Positions 1-8,548 of a stretch of DNA of 52,095 nucleotides are shown piece after piece. The stretch is from Eutrophocola sp964503965 (GTDB lineage Bacteria; Pseudomonadota; Gammaproteobacteria; Pseudomonadales; Pseudohongiellaceae). Below the pieces are notes generated by a model. That model saw only the letters and a list, made by a program, of their open reading frames with translations. It searched no databases and was not told where the DNA came from. The position numbers and the translations under genes were made by a program. The stretch lies in the NCBI GenBank assembly GCA_964503965.1, contig CAZDCK010000024.1:1-52095 (forward strand). The letters are read 5' to 3'. Each line of letters begins with the position of its first letter. Position 1 is the first letter of the stretch.

Positions 1-37
1 CTGGTTGCTTGGTGAGGTTGAGACTTACTAGCCACTG

Positions 38-307
38 TCAGCGTGTGATGCTGAAGTCAGAAAAGTTTTTCGGTTCTCCTTCGGAAGATTCCAGCGTATC
101 GACGCAGGCCTGTGTAGGTCCCTCCCCAAGCCATGCCAGCAACGTGTTGAGTTGGTCTTCGTCACCCTCCGCTTCCAGGTATACACTGCCGTCGGCCTGG
201 TTTTTCACGAAACCACGTACTCCGATGTTATCGGCCTGTTCCCTGGTCGTTGCGCGAAACCATACGCCCTGGACCTTTCCCCTGACAGTGATGTTGAGAT
301 GTTTCAT
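38..307 (-). CDS. acyP: Acylphosphatase
   Basis: Small cytosolic enzyme of 89 residues, the usual family length, that hydrolyses the carboxyl-phosphate bond of acyl phosphates. The signature GKVQGVWFR covers residues 10-18, with the expected catalytic Arg18. GFVKNQADGS follows, with the second catalytic residue Asn36; the Arg-Asn spacing of 18 equals that of well-studied acylphosphatases. The start codon overlaps the stop of the upstream MFS gene by 4 bases, so the two are probably translated together. The physiological substrate cannot be told from sequence. Confidence 0.95.
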   Translation of the reverse strand: MKHLNITVRGKVQGVWFRATTREQADNIGVRGFVKNQADGSVYLEAEGDEDQLNTLLAWLGEGPTQACVDTLESSEGEPKNFSDFSITR

Positions 308-1518
308 GAAGCGTTAGCATCCTCTTTTACATGGGCATCAGTCAGTCGATCAAGCTTGCGGAGTCCAGGAAAAAGAGCATATCCGCCAAATGCCACAGCA
401 AATGCCATACCGGCTCCTGTGATTACTGTCAGTACCGGACCCAGCAAAGCGGCCATCGCGCCTGCCCTGAAATCGCCCATCTCGTTGGAAATGCCAATAA
501 ATAGCATATTCACAGCACTGACACGGCCACGCAGGGAATCAGGGGTGGCAATCTGTATCAGGGTAGAGCGGATGTTGACGCTTATCATATCAGAGGCACC
601 GTATACCCAGAGTGCTGCCAGAGAAAGGAAGAGGTTGCCGGACATGGCAAAGACCAGGACGGAGGCGGCGAAAATGAATAGTGCGAGGAACAGTCTTTTT
701 CCGGCTTTGCGCATGGGAGGCAGCTTCGCCAGTAGCAGTCCCATCATGACGCCTCCCAGTGCCGGCATGGCCCGCATCAGGCCGAGTGTTTCTGAACCGA
801 CATGCAATACATCCACTGCAAAAACGGGTAGCAAAGCCATGACGCTTCCTGTGAGCATAATGAACAGATCCAGGGTAATGCTGGGCAGGACAATGGGGTT
901 TTTGAAGACATAGCCGATTCCACCCAGTAGCTGTTTCAAGCCTCTTTCCGTTGGTTTGTTGACAGTGATGGGGGGGAGTAACATGAATATCACTGCCCCG
1001 GTACAGGCAAAAGCGACGAGGTAGTTATAGGCCTGGTAATCCACCCAGGCTATCAACAGTCCAGCCCCCAAAGGACCCAGGGTCTGGGCGGTTGTCCATG
1101 TAGAACTGGTGATGGCTACAGCCCTGGAAAGAAATTCCCTGCTGACAATCCGTGTGAGTACAGCATCTGATGCAGGGGAATAGAAAGCTCTTATCATGCC
1201 GTGGATAAACACCAGGGTGAAGATGAATGGTTTGTTCAATTCCCCTTCAAACATGTTATATCCAATTCCGAAATGGATGCCGGCCTCGCATAATGCACAG
1301 GTAACCAGAATAAACTTTCGTGGAAAATGATCCACGACCCATCCACTGACAATAAAAAGCATGATCATTGGTGTGATTTGAAGGAGTCCAACTAGGGCCA
1401 GGTCAAAGGGATCATTGCTGTATAAATAGAGATGCCAGCCAAGTGCGACAGACAACATGGAGCTGGCGAGTGAGACCAGTACCCTGGCACTCAGGTAAAG
1501 AACAAAATTGGCAATCAT
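304..1518 (-). CDS. MFS transporter, EntS/MFS_3-like exporter
   Basis: Inner-membrane protein of 404 residues with about 12 hydrophobic segments, matching a typical major facilitator. The loop after TM2 (SGWVVDHFPRKFILV, about residues 57-71) is a degenerate MFS motif A. The segment GRVSAVNMLFIGISNEMGDF near residues 331-350 is characteristic of the enterobactin exporter-like (MFS_3) branch. Substrate unknown; efflux is the likely direction by family. It lies 12 bases downstream of the RidA-like gene and overlaps acyP by 4 bases, so the three probably form one transcript. Confidence 0.9.
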   Translation of the reverse strand: MIANFVLYLSARVLVSLASSMLSVALGWHLYLYSNDPFDLALVGLLQITPMIMLFIVSGWVVDHFPRKFILVTCALCEAGIHFGIGYNMFEGELNKPFIFTLVFIHGMIRAFYSPASDAVLTRIVSREFLSRAVAITSSTWTTAQTLGPLGAGLLIAWVDYQAYNYLVAFACTGAVIFMLLPPITVNKPTERGLKQLLGGIGYVFKNPIVLPSITLDLFIMLTGSVMALLPVFAVDVLHVGSETLGLMRAMPALGGVMMGLLLAKLPPMRKAGKRLFLALFIFAASVLVFAMSGNLFLSLAALWVYGASDMISVNIRSTLIQIATPDSLRGRVSAVNMLFIGISNEMGDFRAGAMAALLGPVLTVITGAGMAFAVAFGGYALFPGLRKLDRLTDAHVKEDANAS

Positions 1519-1530
1519 GAAGGCCTGATA

Positions 1531-1926
1531 CTACCTGACGGCAGTGACTTCAATTTCCAGCAGGGCGCCCGGAGAGGCAAGTGCAGTGACGCCAAGCAAA
1601 CAGCCTGTATGCTGGCAATTGCGCGCTTTGAGGTTGGCCGTCATGTGGTCATGGGCCTTCAGGATAGCGTCCATGTCTATGGTATAAATATTCAGCCGAA
1701 CCACATGGCTGAAATCCATGCCGCCCTGTTCAAGGATGGTCGCTATGTTTTCAAGAACCGTGTCGATCTGTTTTTCCATATCACCTTGGTGTTGGCAATG
1801 GCCGTGTTCGTCACTGGCAGTTTGGCCGGCCAGGTAAAACACCTCGTTTGCATCGCTGACCTTGTTACCATGAACGAAGCCCAGCGCTTCCTGCCAGGTC
1901 CAGGGATTGATAATTTCACGTTTCAT
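1531..1926 (-). CDS. RidA/YjgF-family protein lacking the usual catalytic Arg
   Basis: 131 residues with the RidA fold pattern: an N-terminal strand with FYLAGQTASD, a helix MEKQIDTVLENIATILEQGGMDFSHVV written here only by its boundaries (about residues 50-76), and the C-terminal strand ALLEIEVTAV. RidA proteins deaminate reactive enamines and imines using an Arg just before the strand reading SCVEV or similar. Here that place reads CQHTGCLLGV, with no Arg, so it more likely belongs to one of the Rid subgroups without demonstrated deaminase activity. First gene of the RidA-MFS-acyP group. Confidence 0.85.
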   Translation of the reverse strand: MKREIINPWTWQEALGFVHGNKVSDANEVFYLAGQTASDEHGHCQHQGDMEKQIDTVLENIATILEQGGMDFSHVVRLNIYTIDMDAILKAHDHMTANLKARNCQHTGCLLGVTALASPGALLEIEVTAVR

Positions 1927-2024
1927 ATAGTGTGCTCCACATTGGCAGCCAGATGTCCTGGTGCCGGTTGTTATTTCCCAACGGGCGAATTGTCGATGTA
2001 ATGAATCCCTGAATGTATCAGCAG

Positions 2025-2375
2025 TCAGCTGATATCCTGGTCCGGTTTAGCTTCTTCAGATGCTATCTCACTATTTAGCATTTTGTTAATCCCCTTCGAG
2101 AGGAGGACATCATGGTTATGCTTTTTCTCAAGATAGTAGGTTAGCGGCGTATAGAGAATCAGTTCCAGTACACTGAGTATGTAGAAAAAGGCCGCGCCAA
2201 AAGGAATCACGGTTCGCGTATTCTTCCAGAGGCTGATATCGGACTCCAGATCCAGTGAGAGTTGCAGCGTTACGTAAATAAAAATGCCCATTGACCAGCG
2301 CAGTAGCGAGAGAAAGGTTCGGGTAGCACCGGCATACCAGTCGAAAACCAGCAGGGTTGCGCCTCCATAACTCAC
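2025..2375 (-). CDS. Predicted membrane protein, downstream half (probable frameshift product)
   Basis: 116 residues with about three hydrophobic segments; no family recognised. The GTG start overlaps the TGA stop of the preceding open frame (GTGA). Reading the same frame upstream of the GTG gives HGFYSLLVFVSYGGATLL, a continuous transmembrane-like stretch that begins exactly where the upstream frame (ending DGPIG) stops making membrane-like sequence. The two pieces are therefore probably one protein of about 225 residues, separated by a one-base deletion near 2400, either real or an assembly error. Translational coupling of two separate small proteins is the alternative. Confidence 0.55.
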   Translation of the reverse strand: MSYGGATLLVFDWYAGATRTFLSLLRWSMGIFIYVTLQLSLDLESDISLWKNTRTVIPFGAAFFYILSVLELILYTPLTYYLEKKHNHDVLLSKGINKMLNSEIASEEAKPDQDIS

Positions 2376-2716
2376 AAAAACCAGAAGGGAGTAGAAACCA
2401 TGCCGATTGGGCCGTCCACTTCATAGGCAACCCAGGCAAAGCCCCCTGCTATGACCAGAAAGATCGCCAGAAAACACCAGCGCAGGTATCGATTGTTGGC
2501 CTGAACCAGAAGGGGTATAAGGATGAGGATGCCGCTGGCGACCGCGAGAAATTCCGCCTGGATAATGTAGCCCAGAATTTCCAGGTTAGCGCCTAAAAGA
2601 TAATGACCCTCGCCGCGCAAAAGGCTGTAGTTGAACAGGGATGCCATGAGAAAGAGGGGAAGCGCTGCCGCCAGGCAGTAAAACAACACTCTCTCTCTAG
2701 CAGCTGATTTCGCCAC
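2372..2716 (-). CDS. Predicted membrane protein, upstream half
   Basis: 114 residues with three hydrophobic helices (about 10-30, 40-70, 78-98). Not recognised as a known family. The GTG start at 2716 is supported by an AGGAG ribosome site about 7 bases upstream. The last residues (MVSTPFWFL) are not membrane-like in the way the neighbouring frame is, which supports a frameshift into the 2025-2375 frame. It is divergent from the PSD1 gene at 3038. Confidence 0.6.
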   Translation of the reverse strand: MAKSAARERVLFYCLAAALPLFLMASLFNYSLLRGEGHYLLGANLEILGYIIQAEFLAVASGILILIPLLVQANNRYLRWCFLAIFLVIAGGFAWVAYEVDGPIGMVSTPFWFL

Positions 2717-3037
2717 AGGATGCTCCTGGCCACTTGTTCTTTTTCAAGGCATCTTGCCATGGTCTTATAGGGTTCGGCATTCAGCACCCTTATACAAGTG
2801 CCTATATATCCTTGTTTTTTTTAATTATGGTGAAGGGAGTGTGGCTTGTACAGCCTGTTCTGGCATTTTCCTAATTACCCACGCTTAACTGTTCTGCCCG
2901 CAAGCGCAAGATAGGTATGCTGATTGGATAGTGAATTGATAGAGGTCAGGTATATTTTTCATCCTTTTGCTAGAATCGGGTGTTGCTCAACAGAGAAAAA
3001 CATAACTATCTGTTTTCCAAAGGTTAAATTTCTGAAA
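2717..3037. other. Divergent intergenic region
   Basis: 321 bases between the membrane-protein gene (minus) and the PSD1 gene (plus). It contains an AT-rich run near 2813-2826 and a TAGAAT hexamer at 2971-2976 that could be a -10 box for the plus-strand gene, but no convincing -35 sits at the right distance. An in-frame ATG at 2924 exists, but the residues it would add do not look like protein, and the signal peptide begins at 3038. No RNA gene or repeat seen. Confidence 0.4.
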
Positions 3038-5452
3038 ATGATTCGAAAACCGCTATTCTTTCTGGGCGTTCTCTGGGTTTCCCTGCAGGCCAATGCACAG
3101 GAGGCTGATGTACATCAACGTCAGCTCCTTGATGAATACTGCAATAACTGCCACAACAATGAAGACTGGGCAGGCAGCGTTGCCTTTGATCTGATGTCTC
3201 TGGAAAACGTGGGGAGTGATGCGTCGACGTGGGAAGCCGCCGTACGAAAACTGCGTGGCCGTTTAATGCCGCCTCCGGGAAGCGACCAGCCTGACCAGTC
3301 GGACATCGATACCTTTGTTACCTGGATGGAAGGCCAGCTTGATGAAGCCATTGAAAAAAGCCATGGTGCCCTGGCAGGTCATGTTCCGGTTCAGCGCCTG
3401 AACAGGACTGAGTATGCTATTGCTGTCAGGGAGTTGCTGGGTGTTGAAATCAATGCGGCAGACTTCCTGCCCACTGATATTGAGGTAGATGGCTTCGATA
3501 ATATTGCTGCAGCGCTGAGTGTCTCTCCGTCATTTCTTGAGCAGTACATCAATGTTGCTCGTGCAGTGGCCAAACTGGCTGTAGGCCAGACTGCGCCAAA
3601 AGTAGCCAACACCTGGTACCAGGTCCAGAGTGGTGACCAGGATACCTACCAGCCAGGTTTTCCATTGGGCACCCGGGGGGGCATGAAGGTGTCCCATAAT
3701 TTTCCGGCGGATGGAGAGTATCGACTCAATATTCTCGATCTGGATGTCGGTTTGTATCCGCGATCAATCGAGACTGAGCAGACTCTTGTTGTTCTGATCG
3801 GTGGAGAGGAAGTCTTTCGGGAGAACATTGGTGGTCCGGAAGATTTTGATCTGGTGAACAAGGGAGGCGCGCCGGCAGTTGCTCAGTTGATGGAGCGTTT
3901 TGATGATATTCGTATTGATATCACCGCCGGTGTCCATGACATTGTTGTCACTTTTATTGAGCGTGCCAGAGTGGAAACTGATGAAAATATCGGTGGATTC
4001 ACCCCATATGGTGGATTTTCATTTACAGGTTCGTTGAGAGTGCCGCGACTGCTTGATGGAATTGAGATTGTTGGCCCCTTCAATGCAACGGGCGTATCGA
4101 TGACGACCAGCCGTGAAAAAATATTTTCCTGTTATCCAGCAACACGGTCAGAGGAACAGACCTGCGCTACCCGTATAGCGCGTGATCTGGCTACGCAAGC
4201 CTATCGTCGACCATTAACAGCAGAAGACCTTGACCTGTTGTTGCCGTTTTTTGAAATGGGCAGGCAGGGCCCCGGTGGATTTGATGAAGGGATTGAGCAA
4301 ATGATTGCGGCGATTCTGGCCAGCCCGGATTTTCTCTACCGGGGGATATCACCTGTACGTGATATCGGGGATGCACAGGTGTTTGCGCTCAATGATCTGG
4401 AACTGGCAACTCGTCTGTCCTTTTTCCTGTGGGGGCAGGGGCCTGATGAAACACTTCTGGGTCTTGCTGAAGCGGGCCAGCTGCTGGACCAGGAAATAAT
4501 CACTGAACAAGTCAGCAGAATGCTTGCTGATTCACGGACCGAACACCTGGTAAACAGTTTTGCCATGAAGTGGCTGAATCTGGATGAGATAGAGGTCATT
4601 GAACCGGATCCTGTACTATTTCCGGATTTCAGTGAACAGATGTATGACTTATTTAACACGGAGCTCAAGTTGTTTTTGGCCAGTGTGCTGCTGGAAGACC
4701 GTCCATTGATTGATTTGATCCAGGCAGATTATTCCTTCCTGAACGAAGGGCTTGCCAATCATTACGACATTGAAGGAGTGCATGGCGTCCAGTTCAGGCG
4801 AGTAGCTCTTGAAGACAGGCGGCGCTGGGGAATACTTGGCAAGGGTGCTGCGTTGTTGAGAACGTCTTATGGAGATCGTACATCACCCGTGCTTCGCGGT
4901 GCCTGGGTGCTCGAAAAGCTTATGGGGACACCGCCATCTCCGCCACCTCCCAACGTTGAGACCGATCTTTCAGTACCTGAGGGCCAGAAACCCACAACCG
5001 TCAGGGACAGGCTGGAAAGGCATCGTGAGAAACCGGGATGTAATCAGTGCCATGGTGTTATTGACCCCATTGGTCTGGCACTGGAGAACTTTACGGTGAC
5101 CGGACAATGGCGCGATGAAGATGTGGCTGCACAGGTACCCATTGATGCAAGGACCATCCTGCCCAATGGAAAAAGAATTAACGGAGTTATAGAACTTAGG
5201 GAAGAGCTGGCGAGCCGACCCCAGCAGTTCGCCCTGGCGATGACCCAGAAACTGATGATGTATGCACTCAACAGGGAACTTGAGTATTTCGATATGCCCC
5301 AGGTTCGCGCCATCGTGCGAAATGCAGAAAGTCAGGAATATCGCCTGTCGGCCCTGATAAGCGGGATTGTTAACAGTGATGCATTCCGGATGCAGGCACT
5401 GCCCCATGATGAACCCGGCAGTGCGGCCAGTGTTGCCGCCCTAGGGGAATAA
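3038..5452 (+). CDS. PSD1-type protein with DUF1587/1595/1592/1588/1585 domains
   Basis: Secreted protein of 804 residues starting with a Sec signal (MIRKPLFFLGVLWVSLQANA). Domain order matches the planctomycete-type cytochrome-like family. There is a CxxCH haem motif (YCNNCHNN, about residue 36), DUF1587 (LNRTEYAIAVRELLG), a middle beta-rich region, DUF1595 (ATQAYRRPLTAEDLD), DUF1592 (ASPDFLYRG to NHYDIEG), DUF1588 with a second CxxCH (CNQCHGVIDPIGLALENF), and DUF1585 at the C-terminus. The biochemical role of the family is not established; electron transfer coupled to an oxidase or dehydrogenase function is plausible. In this lineage the usual downstream partner is a DUF1552 protein; here a metallo-beta-lactamase-fold gene follows after 2 bases. 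Confidence 0.9.
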   Translation: MIRKPLFFLGVLWVSLQANAQEADVHQRQLLDEYCNNCHNNEDWAGSVAFDLMSLENVGSDASTWEAAVRKLRGRLMPPPGSDQPDQSDIDTFVTWMEGQLDEAIEKSHGALAGHVPVQRLNRTEYAIAVRELLGVEINAADFLPTDIEVDGFDNIAAALSVSPSFLEQYINVARAVAKLAVGQTAPKVANTWYQVQSGDQDTYQPGFPLGTRGGMKVSHNFPADGEYRLNILDLDVGLYPRSIETEQTLVVLIGGEEVFRENIGGPEDFDLVNKGGAPAVAQLMERFDDIRIDITAGVHDIVVTFIERARVETDENIGGFTPYGGFSFTGSLRVPRLLDGIEIVGPFNATGVSMTTSREKIFSCYPATRSEEQTCATRIARDLATQAYRRPLTAEDLDLLLPFFEMGRQGPGGFDEGIEQMIAAILASPDFLYRGISPVRDIGDAQVFALNDLELATRLSFFLWGQGPDETLLGLAEAGQLLDQEIITEQVSRMLADSRTEHLVNSFAMKWLNLDEIEVIEPDPVLFPDFSEQMYDLFNTELKLFLASVLLEDRPLIDLIQADYSFLNEGLANHYDIEGVHGVQFRRVALEDRRRWGILGKGAALLRTSYGDRTSPVLRGAWVLEKLMGTPPSPPPPNVETDLSVPEGQKPTTVRDRLERHREKPGCNQCHGVIDPIGLALENFTVTGQWRDEDVAAQVPIDARTILPNGKRINGVIELREELASRPQQFALAMTQKLMMYALNRELEYFDMPQVRAIVRNAESQEYRLSALISGIVNSDAFRMQALPHDEPGSAASVAALGE

Positions 5453-5454
5453 CC

Positions 5455-6390
5455 ATGCAGGGAAAAAAGCCAATGGTACTCACGCGAAGGCATTTGCTGT
5501 CAGGCATTTCCACGGGGCTTTTCGCCAGTGCATTGCCAGGGGTATTGCATGCGCAGACGACCTCTCATACTGATATTACTGACAATATGGTGTTGATCAG
5601 TGGTCTTGGTGGCAATGTGCTGGCATGCAGTATTGGCGATGGCCTGATTCTGGTCGATACAGGTAATGTCCGTTCAATTTCCTCTCTGCTTGATTCCCTC
5701 GATGCCCTGGATGGCAGAGAGCGAGTGCATACTGTTTTCAATACCCACTGGCACCTGGACCAGGTCGGCGGCAATGCATATTTCGGGGGGCAGGGTGCCA
5801 ACATTATTGCCCATGAGAAAACCCGCCAGTATCTCTCTACCCCCTACTACCTGTTTGAAGAAAAGCGTTACCAGGAGCCTGTACCGGAAGCAGCCATGCC
5901 CACCGAAACTATCTATCAGGAAGGGCAAATGACAATAGCTGGTGACAATATTGAATATGCCTACCTGCAGTCAGCCCATACCAATGGTGATATTTACGTA
6001 CGTTTCGTCAATGCCAATGTGATTGCTGCAGGGGATGTTGTTTCTCCAGAGATTGATCCGGTGTTTGACTGGTTCAGTGGTGGCTGGGTAGGAGGCCGGG
6101 TGGATGCCCTGGATGGGCTGCTTGATCTCTGTGATAACGAAACTGTCATAGTGCCTGCCTATGGTCCTGCCATTGCTCGGAAAAATGTAGAGGCGGAAAG
6201 AGATTTCATGCAATACATTTATGACACGCTGGTAGACCAGATCCGTATGGGGTTTGATTATCGGGACAGCCTGGCGTCAGGCATGATGGATGCAGCTCCA
6301 AGGCAACTCGATAATCCGGAGAAATTTTTGTATGACGCACATAAGGGGTTGTGGGCCCACCACAATAAACTGGAACCCAATATTGTTTGA
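5455..6390 (+). CDS. Metallo-beta-lactamase-fold protein with altered zinc site, Tat-like signal
   Basis: 311 residues, exported by a twin-Arg-like signal (TRRHLLSG, residues 10-17). The fold is clear: GDGLILVDTG, then THWHLDQ at 97-103, SAHTNGD with His175, and AAGDVV with Asp194. Zinc-1 ligands His98, His100 and His175 are present. The zinc-2 set is eroded: the His of HxHxDH is Gln103, and the C-terminal VPGHGP-type His is Tyr236 (VPAYGP). A mononuclear or non-standard site is therefore likely, and hydrolase activity cannot be assumed. An AGGGG ribosome site lies 7 bases before the ATG, inside the end of the upstream gene, so co-expression with the PSD1 protein is likely. Confidence 0.85.
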   Translation: MQGKKPMVLTRRHLLSGISTGLFASALPGVLHAQTTSHTDITDNMVLISGLGGNVLACSIGDGLILVDTGNVRSISSLLDSLDALDGRERVHTVFNTHWHLDQVGGNAYFGGQGANIIAHEKTRQYLSTPYYLFEEKRYQEPVPEAAMPTETIYQEGQMTIAGDNIEYAYLQSAHTNGDIYVRFVNANVIAAGDVVSPEIDPVFDWFSGGWVGGRVDALDGLLDLCDNETVIVPAYGPAIARKNVEAERDFMQYIYDTLVDQIRMGFDYRDSLASGMMDAAPRQLDNPEKFLYDAHKGLWAHHNKLEPNIV

Positions 6391-6534
6391 AACCCATTAC
6401 GCGTGTGAATGCCGCGTTAAATATTTTTCCTGACTGGTCGCCTGTTTTTATGGTCACCGGTTCTGCAAAACTATTTACCTTGCCTTTGCGGCGCGCTCTG
6501 CGGTTTCACAAACTTTTAGTCAGTCGGTAACACC

Positions 6535-8079
6535 GTGATGAAAAAACTGCTGTTAATTTCTATTTTATTGATACAGACACCTTTGAGTTTGGCGGCGGAC
6601 TCCCTTGCCGATCTGATTCAAAATGGTGAACGTGAGCAGGCCATGGAGCTGATTCGCCTGGGCAGTGATGTGAACGACAGGCAGGGCGATGGTTCAACCG
6701 CGCTGTTATGGTCGGTTTATAACATCGATCCAGAGATGGTCGAGGCATTATTGTCCCGGGAAGCAAACCCGAATTTGCTGAATAATTTTGGAGCCAGCCC
6801 GCTTGGCGAAGCTGTAAAGGCGGGGAATGTGGCACTGGTTAAAATGCTGCTTGATGCCGGGGCTGATCCGGATGCTGCAAATGCTGATGGACAGACACCT
6901 TTGATGCTGGCGGCTCGCACTGGAGTGGTGGAGGTAGGGAAACTGCTTATAGAGGCAGGAGCAGATGTGAATGCCAGCGAGCAATGGCGTGGTCAAACTC
7001 CGTTGATGTGGTCTGCGGCCAATAACCATCCTGCGATGACCCGGCTTCTACTCGAGCATGGAGCTGCCTATTCACCAAGGGCTCATGTTTTTGACTGGGG
7101 TAGCCAGATTACATCAGAGCCCCGAGCCCAGTACCGTCCAACCGGCGGGCTGACTGCCCTGCTGTATGCCGCCCGAACAGGATGCCTGGATTGCGTATCC
7201 GCAATAATTGAAGCAGGGGCAGATATAGACCGGCCGACTCCCGATGGGGTGACCCCGTTAATGATTGCCCTGGATAACAGGCGTTATGACGCTGCCAGGA
7301 TATTGCTCGAAAAAGGTGCCAACCCGCATCTGTGGGACTGGTGGGGTCGAACCGCCCTGTACATTGCAATCGATATGAATTCCTACGAGGGTATGTCGCA
7401 ATTAAGACGTACACGGCAGGGAGGTAATGAGGCGTCGTCTTCCACACCACTGGATATTGCGCGGATGCTCCTGGATGCTGGTGTTGATACCGACCCGCAA
7501 TTAAACTTTCACCGTCCCGGACGCGGAGGTAATAGTGGACGTTTCGTGGATGATCATCTGACTACCGGTGCCACACCGCTCCTCAGGGCAGCCAATTCCC
7601 ATGACCTTGAATCGATCAGGCTGCTCCTGGAGTATGGTGCTGATGTGGATTTGCCCAATGTCATGGGTGTTAGCCCGTTTATGGCAGCAGCGGGGTTTGG
7701 AAATCGTCGTGGTGAATTACGTGGAACCTATGAGCCCGGTCGCGAGGTAAAGGTGATTCCGGTACTTGAAGCCTTGCTGGAGGCAGGTGCTGATATCAAT
7801 CGACGGGTGTCAGATACCTCAAGCCATACAGCGCGGATAGCACGTATGTCCACCATGACGAATCGCCAGGGACAGACGGCTGTTTTCGCAGCCACCAAGC
7901 AGAACTGGGTAACGGTTGTGCAATGGCTGGTGGATCACGGAGCCGATGTGCATGTGACAGATGCCAGGGAAAAAACACTGCTCGATGCCGCAACGGCAAA
8001 CAATGCTGGTGGCCGGGCTGACAGATTGGGTACTGATGAAATGAAAGCCCTGGTCAGGCAGCTGTTGGCAAAGGACTAG
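6535..8079 (+). CDS. Secreted ankyrin-repeat protein (paralogue A)
   Basis: 514 residues with a Sec signal peptide ending LSLAA near residue 20, followed by about ten ankyrin repeats (TALL, TPLMLAAR, ALLEAGADIN patterns) to the C-terminus. Acts in the periplasm or outside the cell, presumably as a binding scaffold. A non-repeat insertion (about 190-205, EPRAQYRPTGG) precedes a repeat with a CxxC pair, Cys217 and Cys220 (TGCLDC). The same insertion and cysteine pair occur in the paralogue at 24512-26119. The start may be the first or second of two adjacent ATGs. Ligand unknown. Confidence 0.88.
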   Translation: MMKKLLLISILLIQTPLSLAADSLADLIQNGEREQAMELIRLGSDVNDRQGDGSTALLWSVYNIDPEMVEALLSREANPNLLNNFGASPLGEAVKAGNVALVKMLLDAGADPDAANADGQTPLMLAARTGVVEVGKLLIEAGADVNASEQWRGQTPLMWSAANNHPAMTRLLLEHGAAYSPRAHVFDWGSQITSEPRAQYRPTGGLTALLYAARTGCLDCVSAIIEAGADIDRPTPDGVTPLMIALDNRRYDAARILLEKGANPHLWDWWGRTALYIAIDMNSYEGMSQLRRTRQGGNEASSSTPLDIARMLLDAGVDTDPQLNFHRPGRGGNSGRFVDDHLTTGATPLLRAANSHDLESIRLLLEYGADVDLPNVMGVSPFMAAAGFGNRRGELRGTYEPGREVKVIPVLEALLEAGADINRRVSDTSSHTARIARMSTMTNRQGQTAVFAATKQNWVTVVQWLVDHGADVHVTDAREKTLLDAATANNAGGRADRLGTDEMKALVRQLLAKD

Positions 8080-8123
8080 GCAGAAAAAAAAGTAACAGGG
8101 TAACTGTCTTAAACCTTTTCAGG

Positions 8124-8179
8124 CTAAAAATAAGGGGCAGGAGAGGAGAGGAGGGGATGGTAGGAGTTCCTGCCCCTTA
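8124..8179 (-). terminator. Intrinsic terminator of the micropeptide transcript
   Basis: A perfect 12-bp inverted repeat (8131-8142 and 8168-8179, sequence TAAGGGGCAGGA and its complement) with a purine-rich loop of 25 bases. On the minus strand the stem is followed directly by TTTTTAG (8130-8124), the expected U-tract. The plus strand has no U-tract, so the signal serves the minus-strand gene ending at 8208. Confidence 0.75.
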
Positions 8180-8207
8180 CATCAAAAACGTAATATCCCG
8201 ACGGCGC

Positions 8208-8309
8208 TTACATCATGGGGTTTGGAAAGTAGGCAACCCACATAAGAGCAGCGGCAGTAACAGCCGGGGGTAAGAGCATCAGCAAAAACATGTTTCTTAT
8301 CTTCATCAT
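8208..8309 (-). CDS. Predicted 33-residue membrane micropeptide under sigma-54 control
   Basis: Short open frame of 33 codons beginning MMKIRNMFLLMLLPPAV and ending AYFPNPMM. It has a basic N-terminus, one hydrophobic segment (about residues 7-27) and a Met/Pro-rich tail, so a single-pass inner-membrane peptide or a tiny secreted peptide is likely. Evidence that it is real: an AAGGAG ribosome site 8 bases before the first ATG, a near-consensus sigma-54 promoter 87 bases upstream of the ATG relative to the predicted transcript start, and an intrinsic terminator just after the stop. It does not resemble PqqA (no Glu-Tyr pair). Function unknown; it is the obvious target of the divergent activator gene. 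Confidence 0.65.
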   Translation of the reverse strand: MMKIRNMFLLMLLPPAVTAAALMWVAYFPNPMM

Positions 8310-8406
8310 GGTTAGTACTCCTTCTTAACTAATCTTCAATTTCAATTATCGTGTTCGATTCTGAACGGCAGCTTTGCGCTGTATTCGCTTAACTTGTTAT
8401 ATAAAT

Positions 8407-8422
8407 AGCATTGTCTGTGCCA
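8407..8422 (-). promoter_or_regulatory. Sigma-54 (-24/-12) promoter reading toward the micropeptide
   Basis: The minus strand reads TGGCACAGACAATGCT. The invariant GG (8421-8420) and GC (8409-8408) are separated by exactly 10 bases, the strict requirement for RpoN. The -24 element is a full TGGCAC match; the -12 element is ATGC instead of TTGC. Transcription would begin near 8396. The next gene on the other side encodes a sigma-54 activator, which makes the assignment much stronger than the motif alone. Confidence 0.75.
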
Positions 8423-8525
8423 ACTTTTTTATTTAATTGTAAATTATTGAAAAATATGAATATTATATGCTTCAGGGGTGTATTTTACTAACTGTACAGC
8501 TTGACATTCTTGCTTATTCTGCCAA

Positions 8526-8548
8526 ATTTGACACAAATTGTGACAAAT
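8526..8548. promoter_or_regulatory. Palindrome, candidate activator-binding site (UAS) and autoregulatory operator
   Basis: Inverted repeat of 11-base arms, ATTTGACACAA and TTGTGACAAAT, around a single A, with one mismatched pair. It lies about 130-152 bases upstream of the predicted sigma-54 start, the normal place for an enhancer-type site. It also sits just upstream of the activator gene's ATG at 8560, where binding could limit the activator's own expression. A further TTGACA half-site is at 8501-8506. Confidence 0.5.

Noticed and set aside
152..913. Plus-strand open frame across acyP and the MFS gene
   Set aside because: Low-complexity Ser/Pro/Ala-rich translation opposite two well-supported genes.
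8208..8309. PqqA-type precursor peptide
   Set aside because: The Glu and Tyr needed for PQQ formation are absent, and no pqqB-E genes are nearby.
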